Source: a virus. From it: a stretch of DNA of 64,000 nt. The position numbers and the translations under genes are program-made. Under the pieces are notes generated by a model. It was not told the origin of the DNA and made no database searches. It was given only the letters and a program-made list of their open reading frames with translations. Location of the stretch: positions 1-64,000 of the IMG/VR virus record IMGVR_UViG_3300017917_001342. One strand, written 5' to 3'. Below, one piece after another: positions 10,167-20,852 of this stretch (position 1 is its first letter; the number at the start of each line of letters is the position of its first letter).

Positions 10167-10416
10167 AATTAACTCCTTTGGCCCACACTAACCTGAACAT
10201 AACACATTCGGATTCGCTAGTAAACCAGTATTTGTCGAACATTCTGTACCAGTTTTCTTCGCCTAGTACTTCATTACACCATTGTTCTATTTCAGTATGA
10301 TTATCAACAGTGTGCTTTTGACTCCAAAACAGTTTGTCAAGTTCTATTCGCGGATCATAGTTATGCCAACTGTTTCGCAATTTATATACTAAAGATTTTG
10401 GTGTCTGTGTGCTCAT
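10141..10416 (-). CDS. Small protein of the Phe-x-Leu-x-Trp-ending family (solitary copy)
   Basis: I place the start at the ATG at 10416, giving MSTQTPKSLVYK; the longer frame would overlap a plus-strand ORF with its own ribosome site. QWCNEVLGEENW corresponds to the family helix, and the end SESECVMFRLVW matches the terminal module of the arrays at 32-36 kb and 56-59 kb. A short tail (AKGVNYERDRIQT) follows. It overlaps the start of the L7/L12-domain gene by 26 bp. Function unknown. Confidence 0.65.
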   Translation of the reverse strand: MSTQTPKSLVYKLRNSWHNYDPRIELDKLFWSQKHTVDNHTEIEQWCNEVLGEENWYRMFDKYWFTSESECVMFRLVWAKGVNYERDRIQT

Positions 10417-10444
10417 GCTAAGTATGTCATAAAGGAGTTTAGTT

Positions 10445-10579
10445 ATGATGATTGGAATGATCGAATTTGTAGCTGACACAATAGTCGAATATATGATACA
10501 GCGTGAATCGCGCAAGCAAAATAAAACATCATTGCCTGTTAAAGAAACGACAACTCAATCAAACACGCAGCAAGGTTAA
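10445..10579 (+). CDS. Possible small plus-strand gene, 44 aa
   Basis: The ORF starts at ATG 10445 (a second ATG is at 10448), with AAAGGAG eight bases upstream, an excellent Shine-Dalgarno. The product begins MMIGMIEFVADTIVEYM, an amphipathic helix, and ends in a polar Gln/Thr/Asn-rich tail. It runs against its neighbours and overlaps the 3' end of the clamp loader gene by 41 bp. No homologue is recognised. It is real only if the ribosome site is not coincidental. Confidence 0.4.
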   Translation: MMIGMIEFVADTIVEYMIQRESRKQNKTSLPVKETTTQSNTQQG

Positions 10580-11474
10580 TTTCAGGCTCTGCTACTAATG
10601 CATGGTCCTTGAGACGATTTGCAATAATCACAATGGCTTGATGCTGTTTTGCTTCCTCGTTGCTCCACCAGTTTAGATTGCGATACAGCATACGATAGAT
10701 TTCCTCATAGTCTTCTACTTTAGCCTGCGCACAGATCACGTTACGTGCATCATGAATCTTGCCCTGTTTGAACAAATTAATAGCTTGAATCATATAATCC
10801 ATGCCACCCATACTACCGCCCTTGTTAGGACGGTTCAACTTGCCATTTGAACAGTTTTGTTGTAGCAGGTTAATACACTTGCGAAGATCCGGGTATGTAG
10901 CAATGGTGTATTCATCCAGAATTTCAAGATTTTCTTCTGTAAGATCAATGCCTTCCGCAATCAGAATAGTAGCAATGCGTGTAACGAACAGTTCTCTATC
11001 TAAATGCTCGATATGAAAGCCTTGACAGCGACTGTGCAATGCTGGTATGATCTTGTGCGGCACATTACAAGTAAGAACCCAACGGCACACATTGCTGTAT
11101 TCTTCGATCATATTACGCAACATAGCCTGTGCGTTATGAGACAGATAATCAGCTTCGTCTAGTAACACATAACGGTAATCGCCCATTGGCATTGTTTCCA
11201 CAAAGCCCTGTAATGCACGTAGATGATCAATACCAGTATGTTGACTTGCATTAACGTATTTGATGTCCGACTCAACAACATCAAGTTCGTTAAACAGACA
11301 TTTTGCCAGGGTAGTTTTACCTATGCCGGGTCCACCGCTTAACAATAGGTTAGGAATATCCCTGTCGGCAATCCAACTCTCTACTTGAGTTTTTTGATTG
11401 TCGTTAACCCATACATAATCTGCAATGCTCTTTGGACGGTATTTTTCAACCCACAAAGTATTGGTCTTGCTCAT
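10539..11474 (-). CDS. Sliding clamp loader ATPase subunit (T4 gp44-like)
   Basis: This AAA+ protein of 311 residues loads the sliding clamp onto primed DNA. Visible motifs are WVEKYRPKS at the start, Walker A GGPGIGKTT (47-55), Walker B VLLDEAD (103-109), sensor 1 LTCNVP (134-139) and the clamp-loader signature SRC (148-150). The length matches T4 gp44. A gp62-like partner and the clamp gp45 are not visible in this window. AGGA lies 9 bp before the ATG. Confidence 0.9.
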   Translation of the reverse strand: MSKTNTLWVEKYRPKSIADYVWVNDNQKTQVESWIADRDIPNLLLSGGPGIGKTTLAKCLFNELDVVESDIKYVNASQHTGIDHLRALQGFVETMPMGDYRYVLLDEADYLSHNAQAMLRNMIEEYSNVCRWVLTCNVPHKIIPALHSRCQGFHIEHLDRELFVTRIATILIAEGIDLTEENLEILDEYTIATYPDLRKCINLLQQNCSNGKLNRPNKGGSMGGMDYMIQAINLFKQGKIHDARNVICAQAKVEDYEEIYRMLYRNLNWWSNEEAKQHQAIVIIANRLKDHALVAEPEINLAACLIELSFL

Positions 11475-11475
11475 T

Positions 11476-11533
11476 CTGCTATCCTGTTGTTGTAATGCTT
11501 CTACAGTATGTTCTAACAGTGTCTAGCAGTCAA
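11476..11533 (-). promoter_or_regulatory. Host-type promoter with flanking inverted repeat, clamp loader gene
   Basis: On the minus strand TTGACT (11533-11528), a 17-bp spacer and CATACT (11510-11505). A 6-bp inverted repeat, CTGCTA/TAGCAG (11476-11481 and 11524-11529), encloses the -10 and ends between the ribosome site AGGA and the ATG. The loop is long (42 nt), so this is one of the weaker cases. Confidence 0.4.
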
Positions 11534-11541
11534 GGTGTAAA

Positions 11542-11874
11542 TTAGGTTTCTATAGGACAGTCTTTAGTAGATACCAATACTGCATCAGGCCAATCTACTT
11601 TTCTAATTGTAACCACATTACCAGTGCCGTCATTAACATCAATGCCGCGAGTCCATCGGCCATGTTTGATCAGTATCCAATCGCCGATATCAACTTCGGT
11701 AATGTCTTCGTGTTTGTTCCAAACCTGTGCCCAGCGTTCTCGAATACCACGTTCTTTACCATTATCATCTAAGATGATTATACCGTTTTTAGTTCGTTTT
11801 TCGCCTTGTTCTATGTTATGTACCAACACAGTATTAGGCATTGGAGTTATAGCAGTAAAATTTACAGTAGGCAT
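11542..11874 (-). CDS. GroES-like co-chaperonin (T4 gp31 analogue)
   Basis: This protein has 110 residues. The beginning ITPMPNTVLVHNI matches the first strands of GroES-type co-chaperonins. The mobile-loop region follows (EKRTKNGIIILDDNG). The later segment VDIGDWILIKHGRWTRGI matches the GroES strand that reads VKVGDxVLF. Phage co-chaperonins work with host GroEL to fold the major capsid protein. The ATG overlaps the stop of the upstream gene (TAATG). Confidence 0.75.
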   Translation of the reverse strand: MPTVNFTAITPMPNTVLVHNIEQGEKRTKNGIIILDDNGKERGIRERWAQVWNKHEDITEVDIGDWILIKHGRWTRGIDVNDGTGNVVTIRKVDWPDAVLVSTKDCPIET

Positions 11875-12239
11875 TAATTGTTATCCACTATTTTGCGACG
11901 GGGTGTATTGTTAGTTGGCTGAGGTGTTTCAACTGGTTCAAATCCCATGTCGTCACTGGTTACCTTTTTTGCTTTTGGTGCAAGAGCTTCTAATGCACGC
12001 TGTATACCATCGTCCTTTTTAAGATCAACAGTTTTAGTTTGTGCTTCTTTTTTAGCTCGCATTGCTTCCCATTCAGCTTCAATCTGTTCTTGTGTGCGTA
12101 TGACAACACCACCTGGACCTAATTGATCCCCTCTGGCATTTTTACCGGCATTGCCTAATGCTACCTGCTCTGCGTTGCTCATCTTGAGACGTTCCATGTC
12201 AATGACTTCGCCTCTCATGGTTATGTGTTTATTTGCCAT
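11874..12239 (-). CDS. Conserved T4-like phage hypothetical protein, 121 aa
   Basis: The N-terminus (MANKHITMRGEVIDMERL) and the motif NARGDQLGPGGVV recall a short conserved protein of T4-like marine phages. Those proteins also begin with a MRG-x-VIDM pattern and carry NARGD. The C-terminal half is charged and Pro-rich, probably disordered. No enzyme motif is seen. It sits behind a late promoter box, so a virion or assembly role is possible but unproven. Confidence 0.6.
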   Translation of the reverse strand: MANKHITMRGEVIDMERLKMSNAEQVALGNAGKNARGDQLGPGGVVIRTQEQIEAEWEAMRAKKEAQTKTVDLKKDDGIQRALEALAPKAKKVTSDDMGFEPVETPQPTNNTPRRKIVDNN

Positions 12240-12269
12240 TTTACAGTCTCCAAGTTGTTTATAGTGAGA

Positions 12270-12277
12270 TATTTATT
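12270..12277 (-). promoter_or_regulatory. T4-type late promoter box AATAAATA
   Basis: AATAAATA on the minus strand overlaps the stop codon of the DnaE-like gene and lies 30 bp before the ATG at 12239. The consensus in T4 is TATAAATA, read by sigma factor gp55. Confidence 0.5.
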
Positions 12278-12794
12278 TGAGGAATTCTTTGATATCTAAA
12301 TCAAATTGCATAGGATTGATTCTGTTAATACCTATCAAGTATAGTACATAACTACTTACACTACTTCCTCGGCCTACACCCCAAAATATTCCACGTTCTC
12401 TTAGAGTTTGTGTCATCCAAATCAAATGTTTTAATACTGGTATCATGTCTCGCTCTTCAAACAGTTTGTATTCTTCACAAACTCTAATGCGCTGATCATC
12501 ATCAGTACATTTTTCAATACAATAGTCTAACACACTCATACTGGCCCACGGTTCTGGTGTTGACCATTGACTGTACCATTGATATTCATTGAAACAGGGC
12601 CTATCAGAAATCAACAACGGATCTAGACCACAATCCATTATTTCATTTGAATTATTATATAACACAATTTCGTCATCTGGCTGAAATATAGCCTGTGATA
12701 GAGATTTGCCAGAATACAATAGTTCAACAGCAGCTTCTACATTGCAAAGCACTGTGCCATCGTCATAGATTGTTCTGTTATCTAATTTTAACAT
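12273..12794 (-). CDS. DnaE (DNA polymerase III alpha)-like fragment protein
   Basis: This protein has 173 residues. Its C-terminal 40 residues, WGVGRGSSVSSYVLYLIG then INPMQFDLDIKEFL, closely resemble the DnaE segment GRGSGAGSLVAYALGI...DP...FERFL. In DnaE this segment lies just before the catalytic PDIDIDF motif, but here the protein ends before that motif. HLIWMTQTLRERGIFWG matches the preceding DnaE helix. As built it cannot be a polymerase. It may be a decoy or regulatory relic. Its ATG shares one base with the helicase stop (TAATG). Confidence 0.65.
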   Translation of the reverse strand: MLKLDNRTIYDDGTVLCNVEAAVELLYSGKSLSQAIFQPDDEIVLYNNSNEIMDCGLDPLLISDRPCFNEYQWYSQWSTPEPWASMSVLDYCIEKCTDDDQRIRVCEEYKLFEERDMIPVLKHLIWMTQTLRERGIFWGVGRGSSVSSYVLYLIGINRINPMQFDLDIKEFLK

Positions 12795-13891
12795 TATGTT
12801 TGATATATGAGTACTTTAGTTTGTGCTCTAGTAATAGCAGTATACAACCAACGATTTGCATCTTCTCTGAAACACCAACTTTCATCTAGTATCAATACAT
12901 CATTCCATTGACTGCCTTGACTTTTGTGTGCAGTAATCGCATATCCAAAATCAAATTCCTGTGTGCCTTTGAGAAATTTCCACTCTGGTTTTGTAGTGCC
13001 ATCGAAAAAGGAATTGTGTATTCTAACCGACACGTTTTTATCAGCAGTGTCTATGTCTAGTAGTTTATATACGCCATACTTAGATGTTGGTAGTCTTGGC
13101 GGTATAACTGAATTCACAGTAAACATTTCGCCATTGAGAATACCAAGGTCTTTGTCATTTTTTAGGCATATCAGTCTGTCATTACTAATTGGTAATGTGG
13201 ACTCAAATCCCAGCATGTTTCTAACTACACTGTTAACTGTGGTTCTGCTGTTATTTCTACCAACAATGATTTGACTATAGGACGCAAATTCATCTGTTGA
13301 CGTGATATTAGCTTCGATAATGCTGTCTCCATATCGACCAGGTTTTAGTTTATTACCTTCTCTTACAGCGGTAGCAAGATAGATTATGGGATTATCTTTA
13401 GCCTGGCGATGTATTTCTGTTAGCATTACATCGGGTTCGGCATTGGTAAAATAACCTTCGCCTGTTACAGGCGGTAGTTGTGCCGGATCGCCTAGTACTA
13501 AAATAGGTACATTAAACCGCAATAGGTCATTTGCAATTTCATCATTGACCATAGAGCATTCGTCTATGATTAACAACGCAGCATGACGCAACGGACTGTT
13601 TTTGTTTAATTTAAAAACAACAGACCCATCTTTTTGTTCTTCTGCTTTATAAATCAAGCTGTGAATTGTGCTTGCACCATCACAGCCATTGTTTTGCATC
13701 ATCAGAGCAGCTTTACCTGTATATGCAGCATACAACACAACTCCATTGATAGATGCTGCAAATTCTTTTGCAAGAGTGGTTTTACCTACACCAGCATAAC
13801 CAAAAATTCTAAAAACCTGTTTACGTTTTTTAGACGTAAACCAGTCTCTAACTGCAAATAATGCAGCAGATTGTTGTTCTGATAAATTCAT
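12794..13891 (-). CDS. Dda-like SF1B DNA helicase
   Basis: This protein has 365 residues. Visible motifs are a Q-type start (LSEQQSAAL), Walker A GYAGVGKTT (31-39), motif Ia YTGKAAL, Walker B LIIDECSMV (107-115), motif III GDPAQLPPV (134-142), motif IV region RNNSRTTVN, motif V AITAHKSQGSQW and motif VI YTAITRAQ. This is the RecD/Dda family of 5'-3' helicases. In T4, Dda acts in origin firing and recombination. The length is somewhat below the 439 residues of T4 Dda. Confidence 0.9.
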   Translation of the reverse strand: MNLSEQQSAALFAVRDWFTSKKRKQVFRIFGYAGVGKTTLAKEFAASINGVVLYAAYTGKAALMMQNNGCDGASTIHSLIYKAEEQKDGSVVFKLNKNSPLRHAALLIIDECSMVNDEIANDLLRFNVPILVLGDPAQLPPVTGEGYFTNAEPDVMLTEIHRQAKDNPIIYLATAVREGNKLKPGRYGDSIIEANITSTDEFASYSQIIVGRNNSRTTVNSVVRNMLGFESTLPISNDRLICLKNDKDLGILNGEMFTVNSVIPPRLPTSKYGVYKLLDIDTADKNVSVRIHNSFFDGTTKPEWKFLKGTQEFDFGYAITAHKSQGSQWNDVLILDESWCFREDANRWLYTAITRAQTKVLIYQT

Positions 13892-13905
13892 ACTGGTTCT
13901 CTAAT

Positions 13906-14544
13906 TTAATCGTTTGTTATTATTTTTGGCTTGAACGGCGGTCTTATGATTTCAGCTGATTTCGATGGAGACTGTTGTTCTTCAATTGGAATAAGATCTT
14001 CCCAGGGAATGATTATATCTGGTGGATTTTTGAGATCAGCACCATCTGATGCAACAACATCTGCCATACCTGCATCTGACCTATGCCACCAGGGCTTGGT
14101 GAAGAAATGATTTGCTCCCATCCAATCGCTGTTGTCTGGCAACACATCATCTGGATCACCGTCAAATACTGTACCAAGTCCGTTGCTTATATCTGTAGTC
14201 ATGTGACTGGATGTTACAATAACTACGCCCTGTCCAATAGCATTTAGTTTTGCGTGTATCAAAATCTGCATTGTTACATCATGCGGCTCATCTGGACAAA
14301 ACATAATAGGATTGTTGAGATGTCCTAGCCAATCAGTTGAATACTCTCTGTTCATTGGCAATGCAATGCAGCCTTCTAAGCAGTTGTTTAACCAAAACTG
14401 CATACGCACAATGATATCAGCTTGCTTAAGCTTGTCTTGTCCTGGCAAGACTATCAAATTTAAATCCAAACTTGCATGAGTTACAACCAGGGTTTCCCCT
14501 AGAAGTCTCATAAAACAATATTCGCCACTAAGAGTGTTACTCAT
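13906..14544 (-). CDS. Hypothetical protein, 212 aa
   Basis: No family is recognised. The first 120 residues alternate beta-like and hydrophobic segments (GETLVVTHASLDLNLIVLPG, QGVVIVTSSHM). They are followed by acidic and aromatic stretches (FDGDPDDVLPDNSDWMG, FFTKPWWHRS) and a Pro/Lys-rich tail. It lies between the helicase and two small genes in one strand-coherent run, so it is probably co-transcribed with replication genes. Confidence 0.6.
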   Translation of the reverse strand: MSNTLSGEYCFMRLLGETLVVTHASLDLNLIVLPGQDKLKQADIIVRMQFWLNNCLEGCIALPMNREYSTDWLGHLNNPIMFCPDEPHDVTMQILIHAKLNAIGQGVVIVTSSHMTTDISNGLGTVFDGDPDDVLPDNSDWMGANHFFTKPWWHRSDAGMADVVASDGADLKNPPDIIIPWEDLIPIEEQQSPSKSAEIIRPPFKPKIITND

Positions 14545-14553
14545 GCTATTTCC

Positions 14554-14832
14554 TTATTTGTTTTTTGGTTCTGCATCTGTGTCAATTACCACAGGATTAT
14601 TATCTATAGGAGTTTGAATTCTACGCATTTTTTCATATTCTAAACCTTGTAACAACAGATCCAGCTGATACAATATGCTATAATCCATATTCATACGTTT
14701 AGCTGTATACCAACGCTGAGTTAACTGCGTAATACGCTTTTCAAGGTCGTCTAGTGTAAGTTGTGTCAGGTCGTTTGATAAAGGATGATTTTGTTCTGTC
14801 ATACGTAATTTTACGGTGTAATGCCGTAACAA
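14554..14832 (-). CDS. Small helical hypothetical protein (start uncertain)
   Basis: The body (LTQLTLDDLEKRITQLTQR, YSILYQLDLLLQGLEYEKMRR) is two amphipathic, probably coiled-coil helices. A TTG at 14832 directly follows the stop of the zinc-ribbon gene and has AAAGG at a suitable distance. The first ATG (14802, MTEQNHPLS) has no clear ribosome site. Function unknown. Confidence 0.55.
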   Translation of the reverse strand: MLRHYTVKLRMTEQNHPLSNDLTQLTLDDLEKRITQLTQRWYTAKRMNMDYSILYQLDLLLQGLEYEKMRRIQTPIDNNPVVIDTDAEPKNK

Positions 14833-15114
14833 TCAACCTTTACGCTTCAAACTGCTAATAACTGTTTCTGAGTTTGAAAACATAGGATTGCTAACATGAT
14901 AACCATGTCCGCAGGAACTGCAATAAAACTGTATGGTTTTGAAAATGAGATTAGTAAAATCAAATCCCGCAACTTGCTTACATTCTGGGCAAGTAAACGG
15001 GACTGTTCCTAATGATACATGTTGATGTGTTGGAGTTACTCGGTCAACTAAAACGTCTGTAAGTTTTTTCCTGCGTTTTTTAGGCGTTGGAAACTTAATG
15101 ATATTGTTAGACAT
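14833..15114 (-). CDS. Small zinc-ribbon protein
   Basis: This protein has 93 residues. A basic N-terminus (FPTPKKRRKKL) is followed by two Cys pairs, CPEC near residue 43 and CSSC near residue 65, a classic four-cysteine zinc ribbon likely to bind nucleic acid or a polymerase. AAGGAGG precedes the ATG. A late-type box and a possible stem covering the ribosome site lie just upstream. Confidence 0.65.
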   Translation of the reverse strand: MSNNIIKFPTPKKRRKKLTDVLVDRVTPTHQHVSLGTVPFTCPECKQVAGFDFTNLIFKTIQFYCSSCGHGYHVSNPMFSNSETVISSLKRKG

Positions 15115-15122
15115 TTTAGAAT

Positions 15123-15167
15123 TCCTCCTTAAATATTTACTATAGCAGTAACATATTGCGGAGAAAA
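15123..15167 (-). promoter_or_regulatory. Late-type box AGTAAATA with ribosome-site stem
   Basis: AGTAAATA lies at 15141-15134 on the minus strand. A stem of TTCTCC (upstream) with GGAGGA (ribosome site), including one G-U pair, would enclose the box. This is the geometry seen at stronger examples elsewhere in the window. Confidence 0.35.
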
Positions 15168-15177
15168 AGACTGTTTT

Positions 15178-15507
15178 TTAGGCACTAAATTCCAAACCAG
15201 TTGCGGTAAAACTGCAATCGCCGTTTGCAGTACTTACAACCACTTGATCACCACTGTTTAATGCAATACCACTTAGAGCAAACACACCGTTTCCTATAAG
15301 CGGGGTATTAAATGCAACGTATCTACTGAAATCGGGACTGGTATTAAATGGTAATATTTCTATGCTGAATCTATCAATTGTGCTGCTTTGATTAGCAATA
15401 AAAATACTCATTTGAGCTTGAGATGTATATGCAACAGTGAGCAACGTAGTTTCTATGTTTGCTACGGGCTTAACTTGTCCAAATATTCTAGGAGTAGTGA
15501 CAGTCAT
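15178..15507 (-). CDS. Small beta-rich putative virion protein
   Basis: This protein of 109 residues consists of alternating polar and hydrophobic beta strands (TTLLTVAYTSQAQMSIFIAN, SGDQVVVSTANGDCSFTATG) without Lys-rich or catalytic motifs. It resembles small tail- or capsid-decoration proteins. It is the last gene of the 15-24 kb fibre cassette, 9 bp after the neighbouring structural gene. The structural role is inferred from composition and position. Confidence 0.55.
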   Translation of the reverse strand: MTVTTPRIFGQVKPVANIETTLLTVAYTSQAQMSIFIANQSSTIDRFSIEILPFNTSPDFSRYVAFNTPLIGNGVFALSGIALNSGDQVVVSTANGDCSFTATGLEFSA

Positions 15508-15516
15508 TTTAATTCC

Positions 15517-16803
15517 TTATATGGTTATATACGTAGCATCTACTTTGACAACACTGCCATTTACTACACTGGCATATATCAGTTCCATTATGTTACCGTT
15601 GATGGCAGCAGTTGCAGTACCCAGTGTTGACGGACCTGTTCCACCACCTGTTGAATTTAAATTGGCATAGATATATTGGTACGCAGCACCGTTGTCGTGC
15701 ATTACTAGCAGTTTTGTAATTTCTATTACACCAGTTGGGTCAGTGACTTGTATAGTATAGTCTGCGCTGCGATAAACAGATATATCCCAACTATCTACAG
15801 TTACACCTACTATAGTAGTACTGTACGGAGCAACATTTGCAACACTTGGTAAAGTCCATCCAATGTTACCATCAACTTCTAATCTTAACAATGGGTTAGG
15901 TATGCCGATACCTACTTGTCCAGTAGTATCAACTGTAATAACCTGGCTACTATCATCTAAATTTGCGTTGTTATTAAGACCGGTGTGAATACTGAAATAG
16001 CCGTTTTGTCCAACCCTGATACCGACTACACTGTTTGCAATTGATTGTTGTAATGCAATACCAGCAGAGCTATTAATATCAGTAGTTGTAAATCTAATGG
16101 TATTGTCGCTGTTATTTTTTACAGACACAAATCGTGCAGTGTCGGATGATACTGCTTCGTAAACTTCTAATGCAACATTTGGATTAGATGCACCCAATGT
16201 GGATATATTACCTGCTGCCAATCCCTGTGCGTTCATTTTTACAGATGACGTACCGTTAAACTGAATGTTAAGAGGATTTACAGTTATTGCATCTGCATTG
16301 CTTACATTGATATTAGCCATACCAACATTGTTACTAGTAGTGCTTGTAATACTAATGTTGGAATACAATGGCGAATTGCTATGCATATCTATAGCAACAG
16401 GACCAGTATCACCGTAAATTAACACATTGTTGTGTATTTTAGCTTGCTGTGTATCTAAACTATACACAGTGTCTGGTACCTGGCCGCCAATAACAAGTAC
16501 TTCACTGGAAGACCATATCAAATTAGTCGTACCATCTAAGGTACCACTGTTGTTGAACTGTATTGATCTATCAGGAGTTGCAGCAGCGATGTTTGCAACA
16601 CTTACTATGGTATTGATAACAACGTCACCTGTGCCACCATCTATAATTGCATTGCCTCTTGCGTCGCCCTGTAGTACAATGTTTTTGCTTTGCAGATTTT
16701 CTATCTCTACTTTTATAGTAGAGAAATTGTCTCTGAAACCTTTACTACTTTGATCTATCCCTGGAATAGGATAGTTTGGGTTTACGTTGCTGCCTACAGC
16801 CAT
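15517..16803 (-). CDS. Tail fibre-like structural protein, 428 aa
   Basis: The first 50 residues (NPNYPIPGIDQSSKGFRDNF) share a module with the collagen-like protein encoded upstream, probably a common attachment domain. The rest is beta-rich fibre sequence with a VGIG-P-LRLEVDG motif, also found in the giant fibre at the window start. The last 120 residues may form the tip. A perfect TATAAATA late box lies about 23 bp before the ATG, with AGGA in between. Confidence 0.7.
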   Translation of the reverse strand: MAVGSNVNPNYPIPGIDQSSKGFRDNFSTIKVEIENLQSKNIVLQGDARGNAIIDGGTGDVVINTIVSVANIAAATPDRSIQFNNSGTLDGTTNLIWSSSEVLVIGGQVPDTVYSLDTQQAKIHNNVLIYGDTGPVAIDMHSNSPLYSNISITSTTSNNVGMANINVSNADAITVNPLNIQFNGTSSVKMNAQGLAAGNISTLGASNPNVALEVYEAVSSDTARFVSVKNNSDNTIRFTTTDINSSAGIALQQSIANSVVGIRVGQNGYFSIHTGLNNNANLDDSSQVITVDTTGQVGIGIPNPLLRLEVDGNIGWTLPSVANVAPYSTTIVGVTVDSWDISVYRSADYTIQVTDPTGVIEITKLLVMHDNGAAYQYIYANLNSTGGGTGPSTLGTATAAINGNIMELIYASVVNGSVVKVDATYITI

Positions 16804-16825
16804 ATTATCATCCTAATATATGCAA

Positions 16826-16833
16826 TATTTATA
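16826..16833 (-). promoter_or_regulatory. T4-type late promoter TATAAATA
   Basis: The minus strand reads exactly TATAAATA, the T4 late consensus, 23 bp upstream of the fibre gene starting at 16803. AGGA follows at a normal distance from the ATG. Confidence 0.7.
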
Positions 16834-16839
16834 TGTGTG

Positions 16840-20802
<3,963 letters not shown>

Positions 20803-20810
20803 GGTTTCAC

Positions 20811-20844
20811 TGCACTGCGTATCATGGATTATTTATCGCATGCA
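20811..20844 (-). promoter_or_regulatory. Late promoter GATAAATA in an imperfect inverted repeat
   Basis: GATAAATA (20837-20830) lies upstream of the collagen-like gene. Imperfect arms (TGCATGCG and CGCAGTGCA on the minus strand) surround it, similar to the perfect repeat before the neighbouring adhesin gene. No good Shine-Dalgarno is visible before the ATG at 20802. Confidence 0.5.
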
Positions 20845-20852
20845 ACTAACTG

